Source of the DNA: Methylomarinum sp965277025
Lineage (GTDB): Bacteria > Pseudomonadota > Gammaproteobacteria > Methylococcales > Methylomonadaceae
Direction of reading: 5' to 3'
Assembly (NCBI GenBank): GCA_965277025.1
Contig: OZ255706.1
Span: forward strand, 186,001-250,000
Length of the DNA stretch: 64,000 nt
In this document: positions 7,900 through 17,245 of the stretch, piece after piece
Numbering within the stretch: the stretch's first letter is position 1
Layout: each line of letters begins with the position of its first letter
Translations under genes and position numbers: made by a program
Notes under the pieces: generated by a model
Databases searched by the model: none
The model's input: only the letters and a program-made list of their open reading frames with translations
What the model was told of the DNA's origin: nothing

Positions 7900-9604
7900 G
7901 TAACTACTCAGCGTATTTTACCAAAAGCATCAGGTCACTGAGTAAATTCCGGTAATTTCCCCTTAAATACCAGTACCAACGCTTCAGAGGCACTGACATG
8001 ATGTTTACGACAAGTGGATAGATATCCCCGAATACGGCAGAAGGTGATGGCACCCTGCTCACTCCTGAAACACCCCGATATTTTTTGCTGCACCCTGGTC
8101 ATGCGGATATCATTCTCACCGAGATTATTAGTAAATGGCACATCTATTTCTCTCATAAAGCGTAAGACATCATCCGGGTAATTGATCAGCCGTTCCAGTA
8201 AGTTTCTGGATTTACTGCGCTTGAGGCGCCCACGTTTGGGTTTACCGGGCAACGGGGTTGGTGGCGGACATTCAATTTGTGCTTTCTCTAATAAATCTCG
8301 ATATCGTCGTCGATAACAGGCCGCTTTTCTTGCTTCAAGCTTCCCCCTGCATCATCGACGACCTGATTGATCTTTTTTAACCGGGTTTCCATTTCTTTGG
8401 CCCACTGCTGTCCATCCTGCTCCCGGGCACGGGTCAGTTCACGCAGATGATGCGCATTGCACAAGGCATGAGTGAAGGGGGACTTGTAGTAAGGCTTCCA
8501 GTGATCGTGGCATAAAATGCCATGAAAGTCAGGCAGGATGCCAATGACATCCATCGCTTCCTTGCCCCGTTTTACATGGGGAAAATAATGTGTCCATAAA
8601 TCATTAGAAGCACAATGCAACCAGTACCTGGCGCCATTGATGTTAATGCCCGTTTCATCGGCATGTACAACAGAAGCTGCCGCCAGTCTTTGCTTGCAAA
8701 TCGGCTCAAAGGATGCCAGCTTCTCAAAGGCTGGTTGATTGAAATTAACCAGCGAACCTTCACTGATGGGGATCTGTAATTGATCGGAAAAATAATCCTT
8801 GATGCGCTGGCAGGGCAATAATTGGTACTGCGAAAGATACACGGCGTGCGCCTTGAGTTGGTCACCATATTGCACGGCTTTTGTTACGCCCTCGGGAAAA
8901 GGAGCAACAAACCGACGACCTTGTTCATCGATAAGCCTTTGCGCACGATATTCCGTCACAATCCGTGAAATATCAATATCAAATACCTGCCGGGTTTCAA
9001 GGCCATCTGCCGTGTAGCTTCCGGCTGGCAAGGTACGGCGATCAATCTTGATGGAGATAACGTCATCGGGATCATCGACTTTAACCAGCGTGGTGCCAAT
9101 ATGCCCTTTCTGTCCACCACCTGGTTTTTTTGATCCAGCCCGTGCTTTCCTTTTACGATCAGGATCACTTGATGGCGGCCTGGAACTGTTACTGCTGTTA
9201 AGTCCGAGCCGATGCATCAGGAGCGTGACCAGCAACAACAATATCTCCAGCGAAGACCGCAGCGCCGGAGATAAATCGGCTTCATCTTTAATCAGCTGCC
9301 GGGCATGGGTAATGGCAGCCTCTACATCAATGGAATCAATCTTCAATGAAACGGCCTGTGGGTTTAAGTACAGGACTCTTGTCTCATGGCTTTTGAAATA
9401 CGAATTTTTGCCTCTGTGTTGCCCGTCATCGTATTTTAGAAATGCACGGCAAGGGCTATCGGGCAGTGCTTATAAGGCAACACGCCTCAACTAACGCAGG
9501 CTAATACAGTAAACCTCTTGCGCCAGGTGTTGCCGTCAGAAAATCAAAAATAACGCTAAAATCGTGTCAAGCAGTTTTTTTACTTATTTACGCTGAGTAG
9601 TTAC
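7900..9604 (-). mobile_element. IS66-family element copy 1, 1,705 bp, tnpC only
   Basis: The ends are perfect 16-bp inverted repeats (GTAACTACTCAGCGTA at 7900-7915, complement at 9589-9604) flanked by the 8-bp duplication ATCTTTCT. It carries only the large tnpC transposase gene, without the accessory tnpA/tnpB of classical IS66, like ISBst12-type members. The tnpC frame is broken. It is inserted in a chemoreceptor gene. Confidence 0.92.
7935..9346 (-). pseudogene. tnpC: IS66 TnpC transposase, frameshifted
   Basis: The 5' frame (9346 to 8288, 352 codons) has the leucine-rich N-terminus, the basic RPPSSDPDRKRKARAGSKKP segment, and the first catalytic Asp region VVHADETGININGARYWLHC. It then drifts out of frame after VDDAGGSLK. 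The C-terminal frame continues as RYRDLLEKAQIECPPP, then ends with the IS66 C-terminal block NNLGENDIRMTRVQQKISGC and the stop at 7935. The break is near a run of five C at 8343-8347. The full family length of about 470 residues would be restored by a 1-base change. Confidence 0.88.
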
Positions 9605-9631
9605 ATCTTTCTTTATATTTTTTCACTCGCC

Positions 9632-11035
9632 TTGGCTAACTGGCATGATACCTGGTTTGAAGTATTAACCATTGGCTCTGCCATTGCGATCATTCCAATT
9701 GCTTTAATCTTTCTTCAACCAGGTGCGTTAATGACTCGCATAATGGTTGCTGTCTCTTTTATGCTGTTCTCGGCACTGCACATTCAGCAAGCTCACGGTA
9801 TGGTAGATCTGCATTTTGGCATATTCGTATTATTAGCCTTTTTACTCTATTACCGCGATTGGCTGGTTATTGCTGCCGCAGCAGCTGTTATTGCCGTTCA
9901 TCACATCTTATTCAACTACCTGCAGGCACAAGGCTTACCGGTTTATGTCTTTGCCAATGGCCCTTCTTGGCTGATGGTCTTCACGCATGCTGCCTATGTA
10001 GTTTTTGAAAGCGCTTTATTGATCTATATGGCATTACAAGGTGAAAAAGAAGCCATCAAGAATGTTGAACTGGAAGAAATCAGCAATCAATTTACGCAAT
10101 CGGGCGGCATAATCAATTTACGCTACCGCAATGAACATGCTGAAAGCGAATTTGCCCTGGCTTTCAATGAATTCATGAGTGCTGTCAATAAAGCCATTAG
10201 TAACAGTCAACAATCAGCCAGTGATTTGCTAAAAATCACTGATCATTTAAATCAAATCAGCAGTAACGCCCAGGAAAGAATTCAGAAACAAGACAGCCAT
10301 GCTGGATCTGCAGTGTCTGCAATTAACGAAATTGCCGATTCAATTAATGTAGTCGCACAAAACTTGTCCGATACTGCAAAAGCCGCCAAAAATGCAAATG
10401 AAACTGTTAAAAATGGCCGGGATGTCATCACTCAAAACATTACTGTCTTGGATCATCTTGCTGGAAGCGTAGGCCAAGCTTCTAAAGTTATACAAAAACT
10501 TGAATCTCATTCTGAAAATATTGGCACGGTCCTTGAGGTCATTAAAGGAATTGCCGATCAGACCAATCTTTTGGCATTGAACGCCGCTATCGAAGCCGCA
10601 CGTGCGGGTGAGCAAGGCCGCGGTTTTGCCGTAGTGGCAGATGAAGTACGCACTTTAGCAAGCAGAACACAAAAATCAACTGAAGAAATTCAAGTAATGA
10701 TTGAAGGATTGCAAAAAGAAGCCAAACTTGCCGTCCAAACCATGGCTAAAGGCCATAAAGAAACCCAAGAGGCAGTGGAACAAACAGCTAAAACAAGTCA
10801 GGCATTTAATGATTTATCACAATCAGTTTCAGTCATTAACGAGATGAATGAACAAATTGCCGCAGCCGGCAATGAACAAAAAACCGTAATTGAAACAGTT
10901 CAACAAAACATTAGCGTTATCGCCGAAGCTTCTGATGAATCAACAAAAGACGCCAATTCAATCTCTGAGTTATGTCAAACCCTTGCAAAATCATCATCAC
11001 AATTAAATCAATATGTTAATAAGTTTTCGACTTGA
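9632..11035 (+). CDS. Methyl-accepting chemotaxis protein, 3' part (N-terminus cut off by IS66)
   Basis: The native gene begins at 7826; this remaining frame can start only at a TTG at 9632 (467 residues) and lacks the first TM helix. The visible part has about five further TM segments and no periplasmic sensor domain. A cytoplasmic signalling helix bundle follows, with the conserved MCP tip LLALNAAIEAARAGEQGRGF then AVVADEVRTLASRTQKSTEE. This tip docks CheA/CheW; the ligand is unknown and sensing is probably within the membrane. The restored protein would be 498 residues. Whether the 467-residue form is made or inserts correctly is unknown. Confidence 0.88.
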   Translation: MANWHDTWFEVLTIGSAIAIIPIALIFLQPGALMTRIMVAVSFMLFSALHIQQAHGMVDLHFGIFVLLAFLLYYRDWLVIAAAAAVIAVHHILFNYLQAQGLPVYVFANGPSWLMVFTHAAYVVFESALLIYMALQGEKEAIKNVELEEISNQFTQSGGIINLRYRNEHAESEFALAFNEFMSAVNKAISNSQQSASDLLKITDHLNQISSNAQERIQKQDSHAGSAVSAINEIADSINVVAQNLSDTAKAAKNANETVKNGRDVITQNITVLDHLAGSVGQASKVIQKLESHSENIGTVLEVIKGIADQTNLLALNAAIEAARAGEQGRGFAVVADEVRTLASRTQKSTEEIQVMIEGLQKEAKLAVQTMAKGHKETQEAVEQTAKTSQAFNDLSQSVSVINEMNEQIAAAGNEQKTVIETVQQNISVIAEASDESTKDANSISELCQTLAKSSSQLNQYVNKFST

Positions 11036-11084
11036 TTTTGTTGGACAAAAGCTACGGCATCGTTGATTTATTCGCCAGTCCTGT

Positions 11085-11200
11085 CGCACGGGGGATGTGC
11101 CGCAAAAATCAATGTCTGCTAGCCATTCATTTTGTAAGCAAAGCGAAAATCATTACCCGCTTTGCAGGTGCCGATAAATCACGGAGATTTGTTCCGCGTT
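11085..11200 (-). repeat. Modular palindromic repeat, site 1
   Basis: Read on the minus strand it starts CGCGGAACAAATCTCCGTGA and contains a CTTTGC...GCAAAG-like stem and a TTACAAAATG...CATTGATTTT stem. These are the same modules, in the same order, as at 22175-22320 and 32625-32780. It fills the gap between the chemoreceptor and dnaE, which converge. Confidence 0.65.
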
Positions 11201-11206
11201 CAATAG

Positions 11207-14200
11207 TCAGCGATATTTAACCGCCACCGCCTGGTCCGACAAAAATTGTCGTAGGCGGTGAAGCAAGTCATCTTCCGGCCGTACCCGCCATTGATCGCCC
11301 AGTTTCACGGTAGCCCTAGCTTGTTTTGACTGATAATTCACGATGACCGGACATTGTCCGCCACTAAAAGGCTGTATTATTTGCTTGAGTTTGTGAATGA
11401 ACGCCAGTCCTTCTTTTCCGGCTGGCGCTTGCCAGTTGATCAGCAAATGTCGGGCGAACATTTCTCTGGCCTGTTCGATGGTATAGACTTTTTCTGCTGT
11501 GACGCGCAGCATACCGGAAAAATCATCCATCGCCATGCCGCCTTCAACGACCAGAATGGTATCGTTTTTGATCACTTCGCGATACTGCTCATAAACTTTG
11601 CTGAAGGCGGCCACTTCCAGGCGTGCCGTTCTGTCATCCAGCGTCGCAAAGCCCATCATTTTGCCCTGTTTGGTCTGCCGGGTGCGCATTTCCACCACCA
11701 GACCTGCCACGCGCCCTTCCATTTTGCCTTTGGAGCGCTCGGCATCGGCCAGCAAGTCGGCAATACGGCCATGCGTGATCGACTTGAGTTCCAGTTCATA
11801 CTCTCCAATTGGATGGCCAGTTAAATACAGGCCCAGCGTTTGCTTTTCATTTTGCAGGCGCTCTTTTTCTGTCCAAGGTGCGGTTTTGCCAGCGTAGTTT
11901 TCCTGGTGTGCTTCTTCTGTATCTGCCTCGACCACCAGTCCAAACAGATCGGTTTGACCGGCCAGACGCATTTTGTCATGCTGTTCGGCCACCTTGATCG
12001 CAGTGGACAATTCCGCCAGATGCGCGGCGCGATTCGGGTTGATCGAATCGAATGCACCGGCTTTGATCAAGGCTTCCAGCACGCGGCGATTGACTTTGCA
12101 CAGCTCGACCCGTTTACATAAATCATACAGGCCGGCAAATGCGCCATTTTCTCGCCGCTCGGCCAGTAAATCTTCTATCGCCGCTTCGCCGACGCCTTTG
12201 ATTGCGCCAATGCCATAGACAATCTCGCCTTGTTCATTGACGGTGAAACGATATTCGGAGACATTGATATCGGGCGGGCGAACGGGTAATTTCATTTGCC
12301 GGCATTCTTCAATCAATATCACCACCTTATCGGTATTATCCATATCCGAGGACATTACCGCCGCCATGAACTCGGCCGGATAATGCGCCTTTAGCCAGGC
12401 GGTTTGATAGGCGACCAGCGCGTAAGCGGCAGAATGGGATTTATTGAATCCATAGCCGGCAAATTTTTCCATCAAGTCGAAAATATAGGTGGCGATCCCT
12501 TCATCGATACCGTTGTTGACCGCCCCTTCGGTAAAAATAGCCCGCTGCTTGGCCATTTCTTCCGGTTTTTTCTTGCCCATCGCTCGCCGTAACATATCCG
12601 CGCCGCCCAGGGTATAACCGGCCATTTCCCGGGCGATCTGCATCACCTGTTCCTGATAGAGAATAACGCCATTGGTCGGGTTCAGGATGGGTTCCAGCAG
12701 CGGATGGGCATATTCGGCTTTGGCGCCGTGTTTGACCTTGATGTAATCATCGACCATACCTGATTCCAAAGGGCCAGGGCGAAACAGAGCCACCAGCGCG
12801 ATGATGTCGTTAAAGCAATCCGGTTTCAATTTCTTGATCAGGTCTTTCATGCCACGCGATTCCAGCTGGAATACCGCGGTGGTCTGACACTTCTCGAACA
12901 AGGCGTAGGTTTTGGGGTCATCACGTGGAATCTGAACGATATCCACCAACGGCTCGCCGTTTTGCTTTTTTTTCCGGTTGATGGTTTCCAGCGCCCAATC
13001 AATGATGGTCAGCGTTCTCAGCCCCAAAAAGTCAAACTTGACCAGGCCCACCGCTTCCACATCGTTTTTATCGAACTGGGTGACCAGGTTGCCGCCGCCT
13101 TCTTCACAATACAATGGGGTAAAATCGGTCAATTTGCTGGGTGCGATGACCACGCCACCGGCATGTTTGCCGGCGTTACGGGAAATGCCTTCCAAAGACA
13201 GGGCCATATCGATCAAAGTTTTGACATCTTCTTCCGTGTCGTACAATTCTTTCAGTTCGGCGCTCTCCTCTAAGGCCCGGGTCAATGTCATGCCGATTTC
13301 AAAAGGAATCAATTTCGCCAGTCGATCGACAAAACCATAGGACAAACCCAATACCCGTCCGACATCACGCACCACCGCCTTGGCCGCCATCGACCCATAG
13401 GTAATGATTTGCGACACCTTGTCACGGCCATAATGCCGCGCCACATAATCGATCACTTCATCACGGCGCTCCATGCAGAAGTCGATATCGAAATCAGGCA
13501 TCGACACCCGCTCGGGATTCAAAAAACGTTCGAACAGCAAATCGAATTCAATCGGATCCAGATCGGTGATTTTCAACGCATAGGCCACCAGAGAACCGGC
13601 CCCCGATCCCCGTCCCGGCCCGACTGGAATATCATGATTTTTGGCCCATTGAATAAAATCCGCGACGATCATAAAGTAGCCCGGGAAGCCCATCTGTATA
13701 ATCACATCCAGTTCAAACTGCAGGCGATCTTCATAAACTTTACGATTTTCGTCCTCTGTCCCTTCGCCGAAGGGAGGATGTTGCTGCAAACGTTCGTCAA
13801 GCCCTTTACGTGCGGCTTCAGCAAAAAACTCATCCAGCGTCATGCCTTCCGGTACCGGAAAATCCGGCAGAAAGTTTTTTCCCAGAGTCAGTTCCACATT
13901 GCAGCGTTTGGCGATTTCGACCGTATTCTGCAAGGCTTCGGGAATATCAGCAAACAGTTCCCGCATTTCTTCGCTGCTGCGCAGATATTGTTGTTCGGTG
14001 TAATTGCGCGGCCGGCGGCTATCATCGAGCACCCGCCCCTGATGAATACAGACCCTGACTTCATGTGCAGCAAAGTCTTCAGGTTTTAAAAAACGCACAT
14101 CATTGGTCGCCACCACCGGCAAATCCAAAACGCCAGCCAAGTCAACCGCTGCGCTGAGATAACGCGATTCGTCCTGTTTGCCGATACGTTGCAATTCCAA

Positions 14201-14698
14201 ATAAAAGCTGTCGGGAAAAAGCTCACCCCAATCTTGCGCCCGCTGTTTTGCCAATTCCATCTTGCCGGCCAGCAATGCCTGGCCGACATCGCCCTCCATC
14301 GCCCCGGACAGCACAATCAAACCCTGATGATTTTGCCTCAGCCAGTCACGCCTGACCATCGGCACACCCAGATGCTGACCTTCCTGATAAGCCTTAGAAA
14401 TCAACTCGGTCAACGTGATATAACCGCGCTGGTTACGCGCCAGCAGCGTCAATCGATAAGGCTTTGCCGTCTCCTCTTCGTTGAACAGATAAATATCCGA
14501 GCCGACAACCGGTTTGATACCCGCCGACCGGCTGGCGCTATAAAATTTGACCAGAGAAAACAGATTGCACTGTTCAGTCACGGCGGCAGCTGGCATGTCC
14601 AACTCACCTAGCGCTTTGACCAGGGGTTTCAAGCGGACAATTCCATCAACCAGAGAAAATTCTGAGTGGATACGAAGATGAATAAAGGTGGGTTTCAT
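11207..14698 (-). CDS. dnaE: DNA polymerase III subunit alpha
   Basis: Replicative polymerase catalytic subunit, 1,163 residues (E. coli 1,160). The N-terminal PHP domain begins FIHLRIHSEFSLVDGIVRL. The catalytic aspartates are visible in MPDFDIDFCMERRDEVIDYV near residue 400 and in VKFDFLGLRTL near residue 556, and the fingers region contains GRGSGAGSLVAYALKITDLD. The C-terminal part has the OB-fold (VAGLVVEMRTRQTKQGKMMG). The ATG overlaps the stop of the 43-residue ORF (ATGA). accA, which often follows dnaE, is absent here; a repeat and a convergent gene follow instead. Confidence 0.97.
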   Translation of the reverse strand: MKPTFIHLRIHSEFSLVDGIVRLKPLVKALGELDMPAAAVTEQCNLFSLVKFYSASRSAGIKPVVGSDIYLFNEEETAKPYRLTLLARNQRGYITLTELISKAYQEGQHLGVPMVRRDWLRQNHQGLIVLSGAMEGDVGQALLAGKMELAKQRAQDWGELFPDSFYLELQRIGKQDESRYLSAAVDLAGVLDLPVVATNDVRFLKPEDFAAHEVRVCIHQGRVLDDSRRPRNYTEQQYLRSSEEMRELFADIPEALQNTVEIAKRCNVELTLGKNFLPDFPVPEGMTLDEFFAEAARKGLDERLQQHPPFGEGTEDENRKVYEDRLQFELDVIIQMGFPGYFMIVADFIQWAKNHDIPVGPGRGSGAGSLVAYALKITDLDPIEFDLLFERFLNPERVSMPDFDIDFCMERRDEVIDYVARHYGRDKVSQIITYGSMAAKAVVRDVGRVLGLSYGFVDRLAKLIPFEIGMTLTRALEESAELKELYDTEEDVKTLIDMALSLEGISRNAGKHAGGVVIAPSKLTDFTPLYCEEGGGNLVTQFDKNDVEAVGLVKFDFLGLRTLTIIDWALETINRKKKQNGEPLVDIVQIPRDDPKTYALFEKCQTTAVFQLESRGMKDLIKKLKPDCFNDIIALVALFRPGPLESGMVDDYIKVKHGAKAEYAHPLLEPILNPTNGVILYQEQVMQIAREMAGYTLGGADMLRRAMGKKKPEEMAKQRAIFTEGAVNNGIDEGIATYIFDLMEKFAGYGFNKSHSAAYALVAYQTAWLKAHYPAEFMAAVMSSDMDNTDKVVILIEECRQMKLPVRPPDINVSEYRFTVNEQGEIVYGIGAIKGVGEAAIEDLLAERRENGAFAGLYDLCKRVELCKVNRRVLEALIKAGAFDSINPNRAAHLAELSTAIKVAEQHDKMRLAGQTDLFGLVVEADTEEAHQENYAGKTAPWTEKERLQNEKQTLGLYLTGHPIGEYELELKSITHGRIADLLADAERSKGKMEGRVAGLVVEMRTRQTKQGKMMGFATLDDRTARLEVAAFSKVYEQYREVIKNDTILVVEGGMAMDDFSGMLRVTAEKVYTIEQAREMFARHLLINWQAPAGKEGLAFIHKLKQIIQPFSGGQCPVIVNYQSKQARATVKLGDQWRVRPEDDLLHRLRQFLSDQAVAVKYR

Positions 14699-14826
14699 GC
14701 ACTTAACTCGCTTGCAAGCAGTTCGCTTTGTTCCAAAACTCTATCTGCTTCCATTTTTGTTTCATCAGGCGAATAGTCGTATCTGATCGATACCTTTTTA
14801 ACCCAAACCTTGTTTAATGGATTCAT
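14695..14826 (-). CDS. 43-residue ORF coupled between fic and dnaE
   Basis: Not a family I recognise. The 44-codon frame starts ATG at 14826 and reads MNPLNKVWVKKVSIRYDYSP, then DETKMEADRVLEQSELLASE and LSA. It is charged and has no TM segment. It overlaps both neighbours by four bases (ATGA): its start overlaps the fic stop and its stop overlaps the dnaE start, so it is well placed for translational coupling. It arrived with or beside fic, and could be a Fic-associated small partner or a short target-like peptide; that is only inference. Confidence 0.6.
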   Translation of the reverse strand: MNPLNKVWVKKVSIRYDYSPDETKMEADRVLEQSELLASELSA

Positions 14827-15794
14827 ATCAGCTCCCAATAACCGGATTTGTCCGAACCCACTCTTTTAAGCTTCCCTTCTTCTTGCAGTTTTTTAATAGC
14901 CCGCCCGATGGTCCGAATATCTTTGCCAATTTGCGCGGCCATTTCAGCACGGGTCATATTTGCATTTGCTGCAATCAAGGCCATGACCGCATCGGGTGTT
15001 TTCATGTTTGCAATATTTACAAGGACGTTTTGAGAGACATTTACAGAGGCATTTTTTAATGTTTTCAGGATTGCCTCAAGCATAAACTGAATAAAAATCG
15101 TACTGTTTGCATCAGAATCGGCATAGCTTAAAGCCTGGTAATAATCTTGTTGGGATTGTTTGATGACACTTTCCAGCGGAATATCGATAAAAAGCGGCTT
15201 CCACCTGAAAAGCATCAAAGTTTGCCAGAGTCTGCCCATGCGACCGTTACCGTCCATAAACGGGTGAATAAATTCAAATTCATAATGGAAAACCGAGCTG
15301 ACGATTAAGGGATGTGCATCAGAACATTCCGCCCAGGCGAGCAGATCATCCATCAAAGCGGGAACCCGCTGTGCCGGTGGGGCTACATGCACCACGTCTT
15401 TACCCTTATATACCCCCACCGCTTTATAGCGAAACTGTCCTGCATGTGTCAAAACTTCAGCCATCATCAAACGATGGGCATCCAATAGATCATTAACGCT
15501 GTAAGGGTTGAGCAGAGGCAGCCGGTCATAGGCCGCAATAGCGCCTTTCACCTCGGCCAGTTCATGCGCCGATGCCAGTACAGGTTTACCCTCCAGTATC
15601 GCGGAAATCTGATCTTCACCCAGTGTGCTGCCTTCAATCTGCAAGGTACCCGTAATAGTTTTGATACGATTGGCTTTTCTGAGCTGTGGCGAAGCCTGCA
15701 GAAAATCCCGCTGCACGAAACCTACCTGCTCGCTGATGGCGCTGATTAAATCAATAATTGCAGATGTAATAGTAAAAGGCGGCCGATAACTCAT
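14823..15794 (-). CDS. Fic-family protein (AMPylase-type), class II architecture
   Basis: A 323-residue protein with the complete Fic core motif HPFMDGNGRMGRLW (catalytic His about residue 177), which transfers AMP or a related nucleotide moiety to target hydroxyls. Upstream, residues 50-55 (T-x3-E-G in TLQIEGSTL) fit the inhibitory motif [S/T]xxxE[G/N] on an N-terminal helix, as in class II Fic proteins. The C-terminus carries a winged-helix-like segment (MTRAEMAAQIGKDIRTIGRA), so DNA binding is possible. It lies between rnhB and dnaE, which are normally adjacent, and its stop overlaps the next ORF. Targets cannot be told from sequence. Confidence 0.9.
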   Translation of the reverse strand: MSYRPPFTITSAIIDLISAISEQVGFVQRDFLQASPQLRKANRIKTITGTLQIEGSTLGEDQISAILEGKPVLASAHELAEVKGAIAAYDRLPLLNPYSVNDLLDAHRLMMAEVLTHAGQFRYKAVGVYKGKDVVHVAPPAQRVPALMDDLLAWAECSDAHPLIVSSVFHYEFEFIHPFMDGNGRMGRLWQTLMLFRWKPLFIDIPLESVIKQSQQDYYQALSYADSDANSTIFIQFMLEAILKTLKNASVNVSQNVLVNIANMKTPDAVMALIAANANMTRAEMAAQIGKDIRTIGRAIKKLQEEGKLKRVGSDKSGYWELI

Positions 15795-15884
15795 AAGGCA
15801 CTCTCAATCAACCATTCAAGATAAACAGCCATTCGTCCTAACGGCGATGATGAATTTTTTTAGATTGTATTGATGATTCATATT

Positions 15885-16478
15885 TCACCCATCCGTACCC
15901 ACACAACCATCACTGTGGAATTTTTTGACGGGCGCGAACGATTTTCGATGAAATGGCGTGATGCCTTTTTGTTGCAAACATTGCAAATGCAAGCGTGTGG
16001 GATAGCCTTTATGCTGCTCGAAGCCATAGCCTGGATAAAGCTGTGCAAACATTAGCATTTCATCATCGCGGCTGACTTTGGCTAAAATGGAAGCAGCTGA
16101 AATTTCATCAATCAGGCTGTCGCCTTGAACGATCGTTTCGCCCGGGCAAGGCAGGTCAGGATAGAATTTACCATCGACTCGCGCGTAATCGGGTTTGATA
16201 CTCAGCGTCAGAAAAGCACGGCGCATGGCCAATAATGAAGCCTGGTGAATATTGATGCGGTCAATTTCTGAAGGCTCCGAGCGGCCTATCGCCCAGTCTT
16301 TGGCTTTCAAACGGATTTGTGCGGCAAGAATACGACGTTTTTTGTCACTAATTTTTTTGGAATCCGTCAACCCTTCAACAGGATTGTTTTCATCCAGAAT
16401 TACCGCCGCCGCAATGACAGGGCCAACGATACATCCCCGGCCAACTTCATCGAGCCCGACAACAACTTGAGCGATTAT
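15885..16478 (-). CDS. rnhB: Ribonuclease HII, with non-standard ATA start
   Basis: RNase HII removes RNA from RNA-DNA hybrids and misinserted ribonucleotides. Translated from 16478 the frame reads IIAQVVVGLDEVGRGCIVGP after the start codon, including catalytic DEVGRG, then LTDSKKISDKKRR, ISAASILAKVSRDDEMLMF and GYPTRLHLQ: 197 residues, the normal family size (E. coli 198). No ATG, GTG or TTG exists in frame between the upstream stop and DEVGRG. The only candidate at the right place is ATA at 16478, overlapping the lpxA stop as ATAA. A TTG at 16370 would delete the active site. Confidence 0.85.
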   Translation of the reverse strand: MIAQVVVGLDEVGRGCIVGPVIAAAVILDENNPVEGLTDSKKISDKKRRILAAQIRLKAKDWAIGRSEPSEIDRINIHQASLLAMRRAFLTLSIKPDYARVDGKFYPDLPCPGETIVQGDSLIDEISAASILAKVSRDDEMLMFAQLYPGYGFEQHKGYPTRLHLQCLQQKGITPFHRKSFAPVKKFHSDGCVGTDG

Positions 16479-17245
16479 CGCAAGATCCCTCTGGTGACAT
16501 TACGTAAGAAACTGACCATTTTAGATAACTGATCGCTGTCGCCTGCCAGTTCTTCTATTTCTTCAATGGCGTCTTCGATACGTAAATTGTTTTTGTACAA
16601 AATCTTATAGGCCTTGCGAATCAAGCGAATGTCTTCTGCCGTAATACCGTTGCGCTCCATGCCGACCGAATTGATGCCATGCGGCCTTGTCGGTCTTCCG
16701 CCAACCATCACATAGGGCGGAATATCCTGCGTAATGGCGCTGCCCATGGCGGAAAAACTGTATTCGCCAATCTGGGTAAACTGGTGCACCAGGGTGAAGC
16801 CACCCAGAATGGCATGATCACCTAAATGCACATGGCCTGCAATAGAGGCGCCATTGGCCATGATGACATGGTCACCCACCACACAATCATGGGCGACATG
16901 CGCATAGGCCATGAACAGATTATCGCTGCCAATCAGCGTCAAGCCATGATCTTGCACCGTACCGCGATGAATGGTGACAAATTCACGGATAACATTACGA
17001 TCACCAATTTCCAGTCGGGTTATTTCATTGGCGTATTTTTTATCTTGCGGATCCTCGCCAATAGAGCAGAATTGATAAACCTTGTTGTCCTCACCAATGG
17101 CGGTAGGCCCTTTAATAACGACATGAGGCCCAATCACCGTACCCGATTCAATTTGTACATCAGCGCCTATAACACTAAATGGGCCGATTCCGACATTTTC
17201 TTCAATTTCGGCTTTGGGATCGATAATGGCTGTTGGATGAATCAT
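16475..17245 (-). CDS. lpxA: Acyl-[ACP]--UDP-N-acetylglucosamine O-acyltransferase LpxA
   Basis: First step of lipid A synthesis, 3-O-acylation of UDP-GlcNAc. The 256-residue product is a left-handed beta-helix built of hexapeptide repeats. The N-terminus MIHPTAIIDPKAEI fits the family and overlaps the fabZ stop (ATGA), so the longer reading from 17266 is rejected. Active-site His is in AYAHVAHDCVVGDHVIMANG; the nearby GGFTLVHQFTQIGEYSF block is also typical. The C-terminus is helical (EDIRLIRKAYKILYKNNLRI). It is followed directly by rnhB; lpxB, usual at this spot, is absent. Confidence 0.95.
   Translation of the reverse strand: MIHPTAIIDPKAEIEENVGIGPFSVIGADVQIESGTVIGPHVVIKGPTAIGEDNKVYQFCSIGEDPQDKKYANEITRLEIGDRNVIREFVTIHRGTVQDHGLTLIGSDNLFMAYAHVAHDCVVGDHVIMANGASIAGHVHLGDHAILGGFTLVHQFTQIGEYSFSAMGSAITQDIPPYVMVGGRPTRPHGINSVGMERNGITAEDIRLIRKAYKILYKNNLRIEDAIEEIEELAGDSDQLSKMVSFLRNVTRGILR

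Noticed and set aside
14823..15794. Fic plus 43-residue ORF as a classical Fic toxin-antitoxin pair (FicT/FicA)
   Set aside because: The Fic protein carries its own inhibitory motif (class II), so a separate antitoxin is not needed. The small ORF has no [S/T]xxxE[G/N] motif and lies downstream rather than upstream.
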